From Hericium rajendrae (Eukaryota > Basidiomycota > Agaricomycetes > Russulales > Hericiaceae), in contig CM065889.1 in the NCBI GenBank assembly GCA_033439255.1, forward strand, positions 558,001-622,000: DNA of 64,000 nt, in the 5' to 3' direction. The notes below the pieces were generated by a model that was not told the DNA's origin, made no database searches, and saw nothing but the letters and a program-made list of their open reading frames with translations. How positions within the stretch are numbered: the stretch's first letter is position 1; each line of letters opens with the position of its first letter. Below, piece by piece: positions 33,574 through 46,339 of the stretch. The translations under genes and the position numbers were made by a program.

Positions 33574-36500
33574 ATGCCGTTCAAGCTATCGGCGAGTCTT
33601 GTGGCGCATTCGGACGATGTACGTGCTTGTGCGGTATATTCTCAGTCGTGGTGTGCGATCTAAGCTCTTCTCAGGTCCGAGCAGTTGCATCGCCAAGAGA
33701 CGATCTTGTCCTTTCAGCTTCGCGCGATTCCTCAGCGATCGCGTGGATAAGATCCAATCCAAACTCATTCTCCCCTACCTTTACCTACCGAGCCGGGCCG
33801 CGCTACATAAACTCAGTAACCTATCTTCCCCCTACTTCAGAGGCATCGCAAGGTGAGTAACTACGAACTTTCAACATGAAGCGGTGATTCAGGAAGGAGC
33901 AGGATACATTGTCACGGGCGGCCAGGACGCAATTATCAACATCTGGGCAATAGGGTCAGATGCGGAGCCGCGGTACACGCTCCTGGGGCACACCGAGAAT
34001 GTCTGCGCTTTGCGGGGAAGGTCCGATGGCACCATCATCTCCGGGTCCTTGGGACAGGTATGTCGTCTCTCTCTCTCTCCATCGTCTGATGCAGACTTCT
34101 GTCAAGGACGGCGAAAGTCTGGAAGAATTTCCAGCTTGCACATGACCTAAAAGGCCATGAGCAGTCCGTTTGGGCCGTCCTCGATGTGGACGATGATCAA
34201 TACTTGACCGGTACGTGCTATCTCACGTCGGATGCTCTACGTACGAGCGCTTTCCTACAGGGGCGGCCGACAAGACCATAAAGCTATGGAAGCAACATAA
34301 ATGCCTAAGGACCTATACCGGCCACAAGGACGCTGTGCGCGGGCTGGCTCTCATCATTGACATCGGTTTTGCCTCTGCATCAAATGACAGGCAAGTGAGT
34401 CTCTCTGTGAGACTTTGTTCGTAGCTCAGCCAATGATGCAGCGAAATCATCGTATGGACTTTCGAAGGTGACGTCGTATATTCGCTGACGGGCCACACGT
34501 CGTTTGTGTACTCTCTGGCTGTTCTCCCAAGCGGAGACATCGTATCAAGTGGCGAAGACCGCACCGTAAGAGTGTGGCGAGGTGATCCCAAAGGTTCTCG
34601 ATATCGTAATCGCTCTCTCTGATGACCCAATGCAGACGGCGAGTGTGCCCAGACCATCGTCCACCCAGCCATTTCAGTATGGTCCGTTTCAGTCCAACCA
34701 AATGGAGACATTGTCTCCGGCTCCAGCGATGGCGTCGTCCGTATCTTCAGCGAATCTGAGGAGCGATGGGCGTCTGCCGAAGAACTCAAGGCCTATGAGG
34801 ACCAGGTCGCGAGCCAGGCGCTTCCAGCACAGCAGGTCGGCGACGTCAAGAAATCCGATTTGCCGGGATCAGATGCTCTTTTGACTCCAGGTATTCGCAT
34901 GTCAGCTAAATAACTGGTAAAGAGGGATCCTCATTGAGTTTGAAGGCAATAAACCTGGAGAGGTCAAGATGATTCGGAACGGTGACATCGTCGAGGCTCA
35001 TCAGGTATGCATTCCTTCGGCACGATCTGTCATCTCTCTTCAGTCGCTGATCTTCACGATGCAGTGGGACGCTGCAAGCGTGAGCTGGCAGAAAATTGGC
35101 GAAGTCGTCGATGCTGTCGGATCGGGTCGAAAACAACTCCATGAAGGCAAAGAATACGATTACGTTTTCGATGTCGATATCCAGGACGGCGTGCCGCCCC
35201 TCAAACTTCCTTACAACGTCAATGGTCTGTGCTGCACTCCAATCCTCCTGATCGCAAGACTGACGTTAAGTCGCAGAAAACCCATTCTCAGCGGCGCAGC
35301 GTTTCTTGGAGCGGAATGAGCTGCCGCTGACGTACGTCGACCAAGTCGTCCAGTTCATCGAGAAGAATACAGCTGGTGTGAGCATCGGCGGTAACGAGGA
35401 ATATATGGATCCTTTCACAGGTCAGTCATATCTCGCGCCGGCCTGACCGGTGCTTATCTCCGTGATCGCAACCCCGCACGCAGGCGCATCACGCTACCGA
35501 GGTACAGGTCAGGCCGCACAGGCTCCTGCGGGCGTTGATCCGTTCACTGGCGGTTCGCGCTACACTCCCGTATCCTCGCCGCCGCCTGCGGCATTCTCTG
35601 CTGGTGGTCCAAGATATGTTTCGACACCGCCAGCTGCACAGGCACCTCCTTCTGCAGTCAGCATCATCCCGGTTGTACGTGTGCCATAGCTTATTCTTTC
35701 TGTCGTTTGCCTGTTGACTTCGTATACACAATAGGCCAAAACTCTTTCGTTCAAGCAAGCAAACGTGTCGGCTATGCAAGGAAAACTGTACCAGTTTGAT
35801 GATGCGCTGCGGAACGAGATCGTACGTCTGTCTTCCCACTCATTGCGCTCTGGTATCGTCTGAATTGCCTGGTTTGACAGTCCACATCCGGCCTCGCACT
35901 TTATCCTGAAGAGACGAAGCTCCTCGAGGAAATGTTCGCTTATCTGTCGGAAGCCGTTGCAGGACGAGTGCCCGAGAGACCGCTGAAACGTCCGCACATT
36001 GAGACGGTCGTGCAGATCCTCACGCGCTGGCCTGCCGCGCAACGCTTCCCAGGTCCGTGCTTCACTCTTATATCGTCAGTTGTCTTCCGTCTGATGAGCC
36101 TACGCAGTGCTGGATCTCGCGCGCCTGATCAGCGGTTTCTGCGCGGACCTGCTCACGCGCTCGGGGATGCGTGGACCGTTCTTCGACGCGCTGTTCAAGG
36201 CGTCGGACTGGACAACCGACCTGGCGACGCCGATGCCAAAGGCGCAAGAAACGAACATCCTGCTCGCACTGCGCACGATGGCGAATGCTGTCCAGGATAG
36301 GACGCAGATTGGGGACGGCGAATGGATGAAGGACGTATGTGGCTCCGTTTCGTCGAGATGCTCACAGTGCTAAATGGGACTGGTTCTGGACAGACTTTGG
36401 CGCGTGCTGCCCAGACGCCGTATGTCGCGTTGACAAAGACACAACGGCTCGCCGTTGCGACGCTATACTTCAAGTAAGCTCACGCTTCTACTCCCGAGTA

Positions 36501-36908
36501 ACCTATTTACGAGCATTGTGCCGCAGCCTATCATGCGTATCTCTGCAAGAGCCCCTCGAGCCCAGCCTTCGCGCGACCCACATCTCGCTCCTGAACCAGG
36601 TACATGCACTGCATCTCAGCTCCATTAGCCCCCTACTAAACATGCTCCGCCCAGGTTCTGACGCTCGAAAAGAGCGACTCGAGACGGCGTACCGCGCGCT
36701 CGTAGGCGCGGGTAACATCGTACGCGAACCTACCCCTCTGCGCTTGTAGCTTGCTAACCCATTTACAGCTATACGCGGCCAAGGCAAAGGGAAACCCCGT
36801 GGATGCAGCACAGGCGAGCGCGATCCGTGCTGCGGTGAGCGCGCTGCCCACTGTATTCGCAGAACCACGGATCAGAGCGTCTGCGGGGAGGTACTCGCGC
36901 TGCTGTGA
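33574..36908 (+). CDS. PLAA/Doa1/Lub1 ubiquitin-binding WD40 protein
   Basis: Cdc48 adaptor for ubiquitin homeostasis and endosomal sorting. The ATG at 33574 reads MPFKLSASLVAHSDD. Seven WD40 repeats follow (VRAVASPRDDLVLSASRD, GYIVTGGQDAIINIW, TYTGHKDAVRGL, EIIVWTFEGDVVYSLTGHTS, SGDIVSSGEDRTVRVWR, GDIVSGSSDGVVRIF). The PFU domain comes next (GEVKMIRNGDIVEAHQW, KIGEVVDAVGSGRKQLHEG, EYDYVFDVDIQDGVPPLKLP, NPFSAAQRFLERNELPLTYV), then a Pro/Ala/Ser linker, then an Armadillo-like PUL domain (FPVLDLARLISGFCADLL to ETAYRALVGAGNI). The end is best placed at TGA 36908 (GEVLALL), but the frame that is open there continues to 36993, so one base may be missing near 36882. About 15 introns. Confidence 0.92.
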
Positions 36909-37629
36909 CCTGTGTAAGAAAAGAGAATATACGGACTATAGAAGTCAGGAGGGTTGTGTACGGGATTGGCATCATGGTATATGGACAGGTTGATTCCATG
37001 CTGCGTGTATTGCTGTGTTTTCGTGGGTTTTTGTCAAGTTCTTGTATACAAGTTCTAAGAAATGGGTCTTAGCGCGGGCTGAGCCTGGGCATAGCATTGG
37101 GCATTCTTTGAAGGTTTGAGGAAGCCGTGGCTCCCACTGCAGTACTGACTGTACATCGATTGGGGCTTTGATATCTCACACTTTCCATGTGGATACTGAG
37201 GTGCTGGCATGGGTAAATATAAATATTTGGGCTATAGCTTCGGAAGTCTATGCTATGTTGCTGTGTTTTTATGGGTCCTTCTTTGGACCAGAAACTTATC
37301 AATTGTGTACTGTAGAACTGGATGCATAGCCCAAGTAAGAACCGAGGATAGCAATTTGGACTGACTTCGATGTTAGGGTTAAGGTTCAGTCAGTCACCGC
37401 TTCAGTGCCTGACTCTCCATCGATTTGGCGTTGATAGCCATTACTATATCATCCAAGTTCAACGAAAGTTGAACATATGAGTGACCAAGCTTCTCAGCGT
37501 CGAGGACACAGCTCCTCCAAATATTGCCGAACACAGGCTGGTGCGCAGCGTCGCTTGTACGTCCATTCGTCCATCGATACTCACACCGGGCACCTTCTAG
37601 ACTACCCGCTAGAGGCGCAAATAGCTCCC
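36909..37629. other. Intergenic spacer; nothing recognised
   Basis: Probable 3' end of the PLAA gene and leader of the histidine phosphatase. An in-frame upstream ATG at 37477 would add 51 residues without similarity to the family. Confidence 0.5.
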
Positions 37630-38492
37630 ATGACCATCACCGCGCCCATAACGCGCGTGTATATCGTGCGCCACGGCGAGACGGATGAGAACCGAAAGCG
37701 CATAATCCAGGGCAGCTCGACACCCAGCTCAACGCGGATGGGCTCGAGCAGGCGCGGCGCGTCGCGGAGGCACTGTCCCACGAGGTGCGCTTCGACGCCG
37801 CGTATACGAGCGATCTGGCGCGCGCGGCGGTGGTATGTGCCCTACGATTCACTTCTAGCGGAGGCGTTGACCGCGCGGCAGACGGCAGAAGTCATCTTAA
37901 AGGACCATCCGGGCGTGCCGCTGCAGCGGCTTGTACAGCTGCGGGAAAGGGTGCGTGCCGGGGCTGTCATCATCAGGTGTATCACGTATCGCCGGGAACG
38001 CTGACGAGTGGGACAGTATATGGGTGAGCGGCAGGGTCGCGTGTGGCCTGCGCCGCCGAACCCGCCGGAGACGACGACCATCGAGCGCACGGAGGCGCTG
38101 TCGGCGCGCGCGCTCGCGTGGTGGGAGGACAGCGTTGTCAATCGCGCGGGCTCGGGGCCGGGCATGGGCGCGGGCACGGCGCACGTCTTGTTGGTCTCGC
38201 ATGGGGGGTTCATTGGGGCACTCTTGCGGGCGCTGCTCGGGGCCGAGCGCGTGCGCCCTGCGGAGGGCGTGGATATGCGTAGTCGACTGGTGCTGAATAC
38301 GTCCGTGACAGTTGTGGATGTCGATGCGGCGGGCTCGGGCTGCTGGTGAGGTATGGCGATGTGCGACATTTAGTGGGCGCGGGCGCGGGCGCCGTTAAGG
38401 AGAATGCAGACGAGATGCCTGTGGGTGGGAAGTCTGGACCAGCCAGTGTCGTTGAGGATCCTGGTGTTGTCAAGCAGAGATCACGAGCGTGA
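37630..38492 (+). CDS. Histidine phosphatase (phosphoglycerate mutase-like)
   Basis: Small-molecule or protein phosphatase of the histidine phosphatase clan, TIGAR/PhoE-like by layout; substrate unknown. MTITAPITRVYIVRHGETDEN starts at 37630 and holds the catalytic RHG motif. The next block, IIQGQLDTQLNADGLEQA, is seen only if one C is added near 37712. Then follow LSHEVRFDAAYTSDLARAAV, an intron, TAEVILKDHPGVPLQ, and the second histidine in VLLVSHGGFIGALLRALLG. LNTSVTVVDVD is near the end, and TGA at 38492 is reached after another one-base shift near 38335. About 260 residues. Confidence 0.85.
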
Positions 38493-38984
38493 GCATAGGA
38501 TGGGAAAGGCAATTACTAGAGTAGACCCAGGACTAGGATAGATGTCATAGGCCACTTCTTGTTTTCGAGTGGGCTACGGTTTTGTTGTTCACTCGTATGT
38601 ACGTCGACGTCCATCGCATTGCACAGCACTTTATATTCTCTCATTTCCTAGTAGCCTTGTAACTGGGATACGGTTACCGGCCCTCTTCCTGTTCTTAACA
38701 ATAGTCGAGAATGGCTCAGCCTCGAACGTTGTGAGTACAGCCGATATCAAGTTGAACAAACGCTAGACTGTGACAGAAGCCCAGGTTCGGGTTATCCTGG
38801 CTATGTGTTGCCACGGATGGTCGGGGCCGTGCCGACAACGGATACAATAAGGTTACTATATACCGATTCGTTCCTGCACAGCTTCGGGTGCCAAGCGGAA
38901 CTATGACCGCGCTCAGCCCCACTTCTCTTATAACAATTCCATTCTCTCAATCTTACCAGCTACTTCCCAATTTTCCCTCCTTCT
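38493..38984. other. Intergenic spacer before the exchanger gene
   Basis: No gene seen. A TATATACC sequence near 38860 is about 120 bases before the exchanger ATG, and a pyrimidine-rich stretch runs up to the start, common in basidiomycete leaders. Confidence 0.5.
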
Positions 38985-41102
38985 ATGCCATCCGAATCAA
39001 CCCCTCTTATCGCCTCGCCAAATGGCCTTGATGGCCGTCCGCTGCCTGCAGAGAACGACGACCCAGCCACCTGGGGCCAATCCCTGAGGTGGTTATTGCT
39101 CGGGTCGTACTTTAACGTCCTCCTCGTGTTCATCCCCCTCTCTGTGGCGGCGCACTACGGAAACTGGGACGCGGGCCTGCGCTTCTTGTTCAGTTTTATT
39201 GCGATTATTCCGCTCGCGAAGGTGCGTCAAGTGTATGGGTGATGGAGGGCGTCCAGCTCATGATCGCACTGTCCCCAGTTGCTTGGAGACACCACGGAGC
39301 AGATGTCGTTGAAGCTCGGGCAAACTCTTGCTGGACTGCTCAACGCGACCTTCGGAAATGCCGTGGAAATCATCGTGGGTCTGACGGCGCTGCTGCAAGG
39401 TACAGAGTGTCATTTATAGGGTCTGGTTCGCGATTTTAATCTTGACCGTGTTTCAGGCCAGATTCGCATCGTGCAGACTTCTGTATGGACCCCCTTCACA
39501 CAGTGGTTTCCATCGAAGCTGACAGTCCGTTTAGATGCTTGGTTCCATCTTATCGAATCTTCTCCTGGTGCTTGGATGCTCTTTCTTCGCAGGTAAGTCG
39601 GACTGCGAGACAATTCGGTTCCGCGGTCTCATGCGGCCGCCGCACAGGTGGCATTACCTTCAAGGAAAGTTCTTTCCAAGTGACCGCCGCTCAGACGTAA
39701 GTCTCCGCACGCGTTCATTTTCTTTATTGCTCCTCTAACGGAAATTCCAATAGAAATGCTTCGGTAAGAGCTAGCGCCTTATTTTCCGGCTCCATCCCGT
39801 ACTGACGCCGCTTGGAAGCTCATGACGCTTGCATGCATCAGTAAGCTCCCACATCGCGCCCACCCTGACGTCGCACTAACGAAACGCACAGCCCTGGTCA
39901 TCCCCGCGGCCTACCACAGCGCAAAGTCGCGCACGATCCCGATCCCGGATGACCGCATTGTGGTTACGCCAGGCCCTATCATCGTCGACGGCGGCGCGGT
40001 GGACAACCCGCTCCTGCACGATCTCGACCAGGCGAGCCGCTCCGGGCTGCTCGCGATTTCTCGTGGCACCGCGATCCTGCTGCTCGGCATGTACGTCGCG
40101 TACCTGTTCTTCCAGCTCAAGACGCACCAGAAGCTGTTCAAAGCCAAGGCGCCGCGCCGCGTGAACAGTCTGTCTTGGGAGCATGACGGTAGGCTGCCCG
40201 ACCACGGGCATGCCGAGTCACAGGATCACGAGGAAGAAGAGGAATATGAGCGGCCTGAGATGAGCATGGCCGCCGCAGCCATCTCGTGCGTCTATCTGCT
40301 CTTAGTTCGTGCTAAGTGCACAGCCTGATTGCAACGCCGTCCTGCTTAGGCTCTTGACTATCACTGTCATCACCTCGTTCGTCGCGGATATCCGTAAGTG
40401 TCTCCTTGGCTCGCACGCGTGCCAGCGCTGAATCACGCTCATAGTTGTCGCGTCAATCGAGGAGACGGCGACTCAGTACCACATTCCCAAGCCGTTCATC
40501 GGTCTTATTCTGCTGCCCATTGTCGTAAGTGCTTATCTGCTCAAGGGTGATGTCATTTGCTGAGATGTGCGTAGGCCAATGCCGCTGAGCACGTTACCTC
40601 GGTGTGGATGGCGATGAAGGACAAAATGGAGCTGACCATCGGTATCTGCGTCGGGAGTTCGATCGTGCGTATCTCACCGCTAGTACATAGTTTACATGGG
40701 TTTGCTGACATTGTGACGTAGCAAATTGCGACGTTCGTTCTGCCCTTCCTTGTCATCGTCGGCTGGATGTAAGTGCTCTAGCCTTCCGCAACGAGTTGAA
40801 ACTAAATCGTGTTGCACATATAGCTCTGGCCACGAGTTGACTCTCTACTTCGACAATTTCGAGACCGTTGCATTCTTCGTCTCTGTTCTGCTTGTCAACC
40901 TTCTGATCCAGTAAGTTGCCTGCGCTCCTCATGAGCGCTTTGACTGACCACGGCACGACCGCAGGGACGGAAAATCGAATTACATGGAGGGCCTGATGTT
41001 GATCACCCTCTATCTCGTGATTGCCCTCGCGTGTAAGCCCCACTGCTCCTCATCTTCTATGCACCACTCATTAATCTCCGCTTTTCAGTCTGGGTCTCAT
41101 AA
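38985..41102 (+). CDS. Vacuolar Ca2+/H+ exchanger (VCX1/CAX family)
   Basis: Membrane cation/proton antiporter of the CaCA superfamily, expected in the vacuole. [14 protein letters not shown] starts at 38985. Eleven or so hydrophobic segments follow. The first CAX signature is [19 protein letters not shown] and the second is [17 protein letters not shown] (with PIVANAAEH), the paired alpha repeats that bind Ca2+. Other matches are [50 protein letters not shown] and [18 protein letters not shown] central acidic loop ([11 protein letters not shown]) separates the halves. About 12 short introns; the last exon codes only FWVS and TAA at 41102. The frame looks intact throughout. Confidence 0.94.
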
Positions 41103-41632
41103 AATGCCAATTTGGCTCCCCATGCTTTATTTTCGTCATATAAATGAACATCATACCCACCCATCTCGGTGTCCTCCTTTCCTTCTCGTATATACACAAA
41201 TTCATACCTAATCTGGATTGCTTATCCGGCGCTACCCCTCCCACCCCGCCTCCCATTCCATCCTTACACCCCCTTTTGCTGCTACCATTGCTTCATATAT
41301 TCACAGGCTGGTTCTTGCGTGATATAACAGGGCTAGTTACCAGGTGGCTAAGGTGGGGCTCCTGGGGATCTCCAGACTAGGCATCCGGTGTTGGGTCCGG
41401 ACGATTTATATAGCTTAGCTTGCTTATTGGCTGTTGTATCCTACGATACCGCGAAATGTTATTGATGCTTCTTGCTTCCCAGCCCGCCTCGAACATTCGA
41501 GAAAGCAATGATGGACAAGTCGTATTACGATGATATGTACAGTGAGGATGTGGTCGTGATGTCGTGTCGGAGTAAGCAAGGTGCAGCATACATATATACA
41601 TAAAAATCTAAAGAATCCAGCTACATGCACGA
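41103..41632. other. Convergent 3' flanks of the exchanger and Gtr1 genes
   Basis: No gene seen. AT-rich stretches such as ACATATATATACAT near 41590 could serve 3' end formation for the minus-strand gene. Confidence 0.5.
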
Positions 41633-42861
41633 TCAACCCACGGAACTCGCGCTGCTCTGCAGCTCCTCGAACTTCTGCCGCGCGAGTCGGATGTTAATCT
41701 TGAGTGCTGCCGTCTCTGCTTTCCCCATCAGTCCCGCAACCCACAGCGACTGAACGGAGAAGAACGCACCGATAGTAGGATCATGCACGACGACGAGCAC
41801 ATACGTGTTCTTCGTGAGTTCGTCGAGCACGGCGGTGAACTCGGGCAGCTCCATCTCGAGCACGTGGAACTCCTCACGCACGCGCGCGCACGAGTGCTTC
41901 AGCGCCTTGATGAGCTCGGACGTGCGCTCGTAGCGCGTCGCGCTCAGCCGGTGTGGGTCCGCGTCTGCGGCGTCGTCGGGCGCGGGCGGGGAGGTGGGTG
42001 TGGGCGGGGAGGCGTATGCGTGCGAGGGCGAGGGCGGCGCGCGGGCGAGGGTGGACGTCGCGATGACGAGGAAGGTCGTACGCTCGAAGAGGATGGCTTC
42101 GGTTGCGTTGCAGGCTTCGGCGAAGATCGTGAGGTGCTTTCGCGAGCACGGCCGCATTTGGGATGATCGTGTGCACGATGCGCGACCACGCCTGCGCGAC
42201 GCGTGAGCACGGCGCGTTGAGAGTCGAGACGGTGAGATAAGAGATACGCACCTTGTACAAGCTCTCGTCGTAGATGCTCGTCCCAAACACGGTCACCGCA
42301 CCATCGCCCTCGACCTGCAGCTCGCGGCGCTTCTTCTCAAGCATAGTCCCACGCGCGTCGGGCGCGACGAGGTCCATCTTGTGCACGAGCACGAACACGC
42401 GCGCGTCGGGGCTGTACTTGCGCAGGCTCTCGAGGCACTCGCGGAAGTACGCGAGGTCCTTCGCGAGGTCGCGGCTCTCGACATCGAACACGTAGATCAT
42501 GACGCCGACGTGCGTGAAGATCGTGGGCCGCTGCGTCGTCAGGTACGAGTCCATGAACGAGTCCTGCCCGCCGCAGTCCCACAGGTTCAGGATGAGGTCG
42601 CCGAGGAAGCGCACGTGGTTCTGCTCGACGTCGATTGTTGCGCCCAGGCGCGAGGTCAGCGAGGCGGGGTTATTTGAGCTGGGGAGACGTTAGCGGATGT
42701 CGGGTGGGGGAGGGGGCGGCCGAGCGCGTACAAGATGAGTGAGCGCATGGAGGTCTTGCCGCTACCTGAGGCACCCATGAGGAGAACCTTGCAAACATCT
42801 ATCAGTAATTTTGAGGCATTGCTGCATGGGCGACACGGTGAAGGCTCACCTTCTTCTTCAT
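41633..42861 (-). CDS. GTR1: Rag-family GTPase Gtr1/RagA
   Basis: Small GTPase of the EGO/Ragulator system that activates TORC1 at the vacuole when amino acids are plentiful. MKKK is exon 1 (ATG at 42861). After an intron comes VLLMGASGSGKTSMRSLIF, the P-loop, then LGATIDVEQNHVRFLG, LNLWDCGGQDSFMDSY (switch II), VLVHKMDLV (NKxD-like) and TSIYDESLYKAWS. The C-terminal roadblock-like half (HLTIFAEACNATEAILFERT, LEMELPEFTAVLDELTKNTY, YVLVVVHDPTIG) ends SSASSVG, TGA at 41633. An Ala/Pro-rich insert (around PTPTSPPAPDD) sits in the middle of that half. One extra A near 42146 breaks the frame. RagA type rather than RagC/D because of the short N terminus. Confidence 0.92.
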
Positions 42862-43575
42862 CTTGGAATGGTCACCAGACGGAAATTATTGTCCTGACCA
42901 GGTGCACAATTATAATCTAACCAACAGTAAGTATCCTGGCAGAGTAGAAGATAGTATCGAAACGTACCACCTGCAACGGTTGTCAGTGGGAAAGACGAAG
43001 ACTCAGACGGAAAATGCGATGGCGGATTGCTTTGGACTTGTATTGACTTTGTTCACCTTCAACAAGTTATGCTTCTAGCAAGCGGTAGTCGGTGACGTCC
43101 AGAAGATGCTTTCGATCCGGATTTGCGAAAAATGCATCCGATATGCACTCACTTCCCGATCTTGGATGCAGATCTTGCCTAATATGGATTACTTCTGTAC
43201 GATACGACTTCGCAGGCTTCTAGATCGGATCTCATCAATATTGACAGCACACTGTGAACAAGTCGTGGCCGTTACGCTCTTTAAATTTTAAGTTTAAAAT
43301 GCCTCACATAGGCTGCCAGGGAAGAACAGTATCATGGACATCTGATATTCGATGTGCGCTATTGGACTTTAAATGGTGGGATGCGCGGTTGCCAGGGCAA
43401 TACTATATCCTCAATCCTAAGGAATTTCTCCATACGCAGCGCGTGAAGTCGAGATTCCCCAGTTAAACAATCCCAAGATTTTGATACAACACAAGTGAAC
43501 GGTATCATACACTTTGAATTCTTCCTTCTGCCCAACAATCTACACTACTTTCCTCCCAGCGTTCCGTGTGTCCAT
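42862..43575. other. Intergenic region upstream of Gtr1
   Basis: No gene seen. An AT-rich palindromic piece (TTTAAATTTTAAGTTTAAA) lies near 43280. Confidence 0.5.
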
Positions 43576-44257
<682 letters not shown>

Positions 44258-44465
44258 CGTGGTTAGCAGTTAGCAGTTACTAGGCGCCCATTGCGGGGTG
44301 TTTTGCCTGAATTGGGTTACCTTTCTGGGAAAAGCGGACTAAAAAATTTCGCGTTTTTGGCAGTCGATTGAATCGTTTGCGGTGTCGCGTTAGCCAGTGC
44401 GGGCTCTTTACTTGCCACCATCTCCCCAGTCTTTTCGCTCTGTCTTTTCTCCAGGACGCGTCGCA
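44258..44465. promoter_or_regulatory. Short bidirectional promoter between RIB4 and the SRP40-like gene
   Basis: 208 bp between divergent start codons. The plus-strand side has a pyrimidine-rich run before the ATG. No clear TATA box. Confidence 0.5.
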
Positions 44466-46123
44466 ATGTCGAGCCCGAAGAAGGTCCCTGTTGCTGAGGT
44501 AGACGGAAGTCTCGCAAGTGAGGAAATGCATCTACACTCCTTCGCGTTCGCCACTGACCGTGTTCTCTGTCTCGTGCTTAGCCACATATACCCTAATCTA
44601 CTCTTTCCTGTCAAGGCATTCTCATGAAAAAGCCGCTGCGGCGCTCAAGAAGGCTGCAAAGGGTGTTGTCGTGCTCCGGGATGACGTGGCACAGGAGGGT
44701 CCGTCCCTGGAAGACGTGATACGGGAGTGGAAGGAGATGCGGGCCGTTGCAGATTTGGGGTACGCCCATCTCGTTTGCTGCCTTTCGTTCCCATTCTTGG
44801 ATGCTGATAGCTCTCCAGCGACTCGTCCAGCTCCGAATCAGACGGTATGTGGCATTGCTTTGTCTCCCGATGCGCATCGTACTGAGGAGGTTTCGCAGCT
44901 TCGGACGAAGAGGCCTCGAATGAGGTCGCGAAAGGCGAGGATTCTGAGGATTCTGACTGTACGCGTTTATGTCCTCCCACCTGGCATGCCGCATATCTGA
45001 CTTCTATACGCGACAGCTTCGTCCGACTCCGATTCCGGTCAGTCTATTCATTGAGCTACTTTTCGCAGTTAATTCCTGACCCAAGGCAGAGGACGAAGCT
45101 CCAGCAAAGCCAGCCAAGCAGGTATCTAAGTTCTCAAAGAAAAAGAATGTCGCGACTCAAGCGACTCCTTCGAAGTCTGCGAAGAAGAAGGCTGCTTCCC
45201 CAGAGCTCTCTGGCAGCAAGACCATGTCTTCTGACGAGTCAAGCGGCGCTTCGTCCTCCGAGGGCGGCTCCGACTCCGGCTCCGATTCCGAGTCTGGCTC
45301 TGACGAGGAAGCGGATGTCAAGAAGGCTAAGGGGAAGCAGGTCAAGTTAGTGTCGCCAGAACCGAGCTCGAGCTCCGAATCTTCCGACGACGAGGATGTC
45401 GAGATGAAAGACGCCGCGGCGAAGAAGGCAGACAGTTCGTCCGACTCGGACGAGGACTCTGAGTCCAGCTCGGACGAGGATACGAAGAAGCAAGCGGAGA
45501 AGTCCAAAAAGGCTGCCGCGAAAGACGCGTCCAGCTCCGACTCGTCCAGCTCCGAGGAAGAATCCGAGGACGAGGACAACGAGAAGGAGAACAAGGTGCC
45601 CGAGAAGGCGCCGTCTCCCGAGCCCGAGCCCGTCAAGAAGGCCGCCGAGAAAGAGTCAACCCGAGCCGTGAAGAAGCGCCGCACGGGCGAGGCGGGCGGC
45701 TCTGTCGTCACCGCGACGGAGTCCACGTCCACGCCGCAGCCCATGCCGAAGGGTAATGGGAAGCCGCCGCGGAAGGTCAACAACCCGTTCCAGCGCGTGA
45801 AGGCCGACACGGTGACGTTCGATGACGAGAAGCTCATGAACAACGCGTTCGAGTCGCGGGTACGTGTGCTTGGCTTCTCGTGCGCTCTCACCTCGCTCAT
45901 GGCACCGTCGTAGGGAGCGAACGAGGAAGATTACGGAGCGAAGGCGAATCGCGATTTGATTGTCACTCGTGGTGATGGATTCAGGAAGGAGAAGAACAAA
46001 AAGAAGCGTGGTTCCTACAAGGGGGGAGACATTACGGTCAGGCTTTCTCCCTCGTTTATGTTATGCATTGACTGAGACACTCATTGCTAGATGAGAACCC
46101 ACAGCTTCAAGTTCACGGATTGA
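44466..46123 (+). CDS. SRP40/Nopp140-like nucleolar phosphoprotein
   Basis: Nucleolar chaperone of snoRNPs and Pol I assembly. MSSPKKVPVAEVDGSLA starts at 44466. A LisH-like helix follows (SHEKAAAALKKAAKGVVV). The middle is a long run of acidic serine clusters separated by Lys/Ala/Pro stretches (SSGASSSEGGSDSGSDSESG, SSSESSDDEDVEMKD, DASSSDSSSSEEESEDED), classic CK2 target sequence. The C terminus is the conserved SRP40_C domain: PFQRVKADTVTFDDEKLMNN, EDYGAKANRDLIVTRGDGFR, KKKRGSYKGGDIT and HSFKFTD, ending at TGA 46123. Several small introns punctuate the first 700 bp, where exon joins are approximate. The low complexity makes long open frames on the opposite strand meaningless. Confidence 0.9.
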
Positions 46124-46339
46124 TTGGGTCAGGTCGTCCAGTCAGACTTGCTCGCAGCGCGTTAGATCTCTCTGGGCTTACTTACGATAGACACCATTGT
46201 CAGTTTGGTTTTTCCGCATGCAATCTTATGCATTTTGCGGAAAATGCATGCGCACGAGGACTGCCATCCACGTGCGGGGGCCACTGAAAGTGGGACATCC
46301 CCAACTCTTATTATGCGTGTCGCTAGCTATAGTTGTAAA

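Noticed and set aside
34900-34960. A missing base in the PLAA gene near the start of the PFU domain
   Set aside because: A short 34-nt GT-AG intron with acceptor AAAGAG before GGATCCTC also restores the frame, so a deletion is not required.
45157-45900. Long minus-strand open frame rich in Ser, opposite the SRP40-like gene
   Set aside because: It is a shadow of the repetitive acidic-serine codons. The plus strand carries the conserved SRP40 C-terminal domain.
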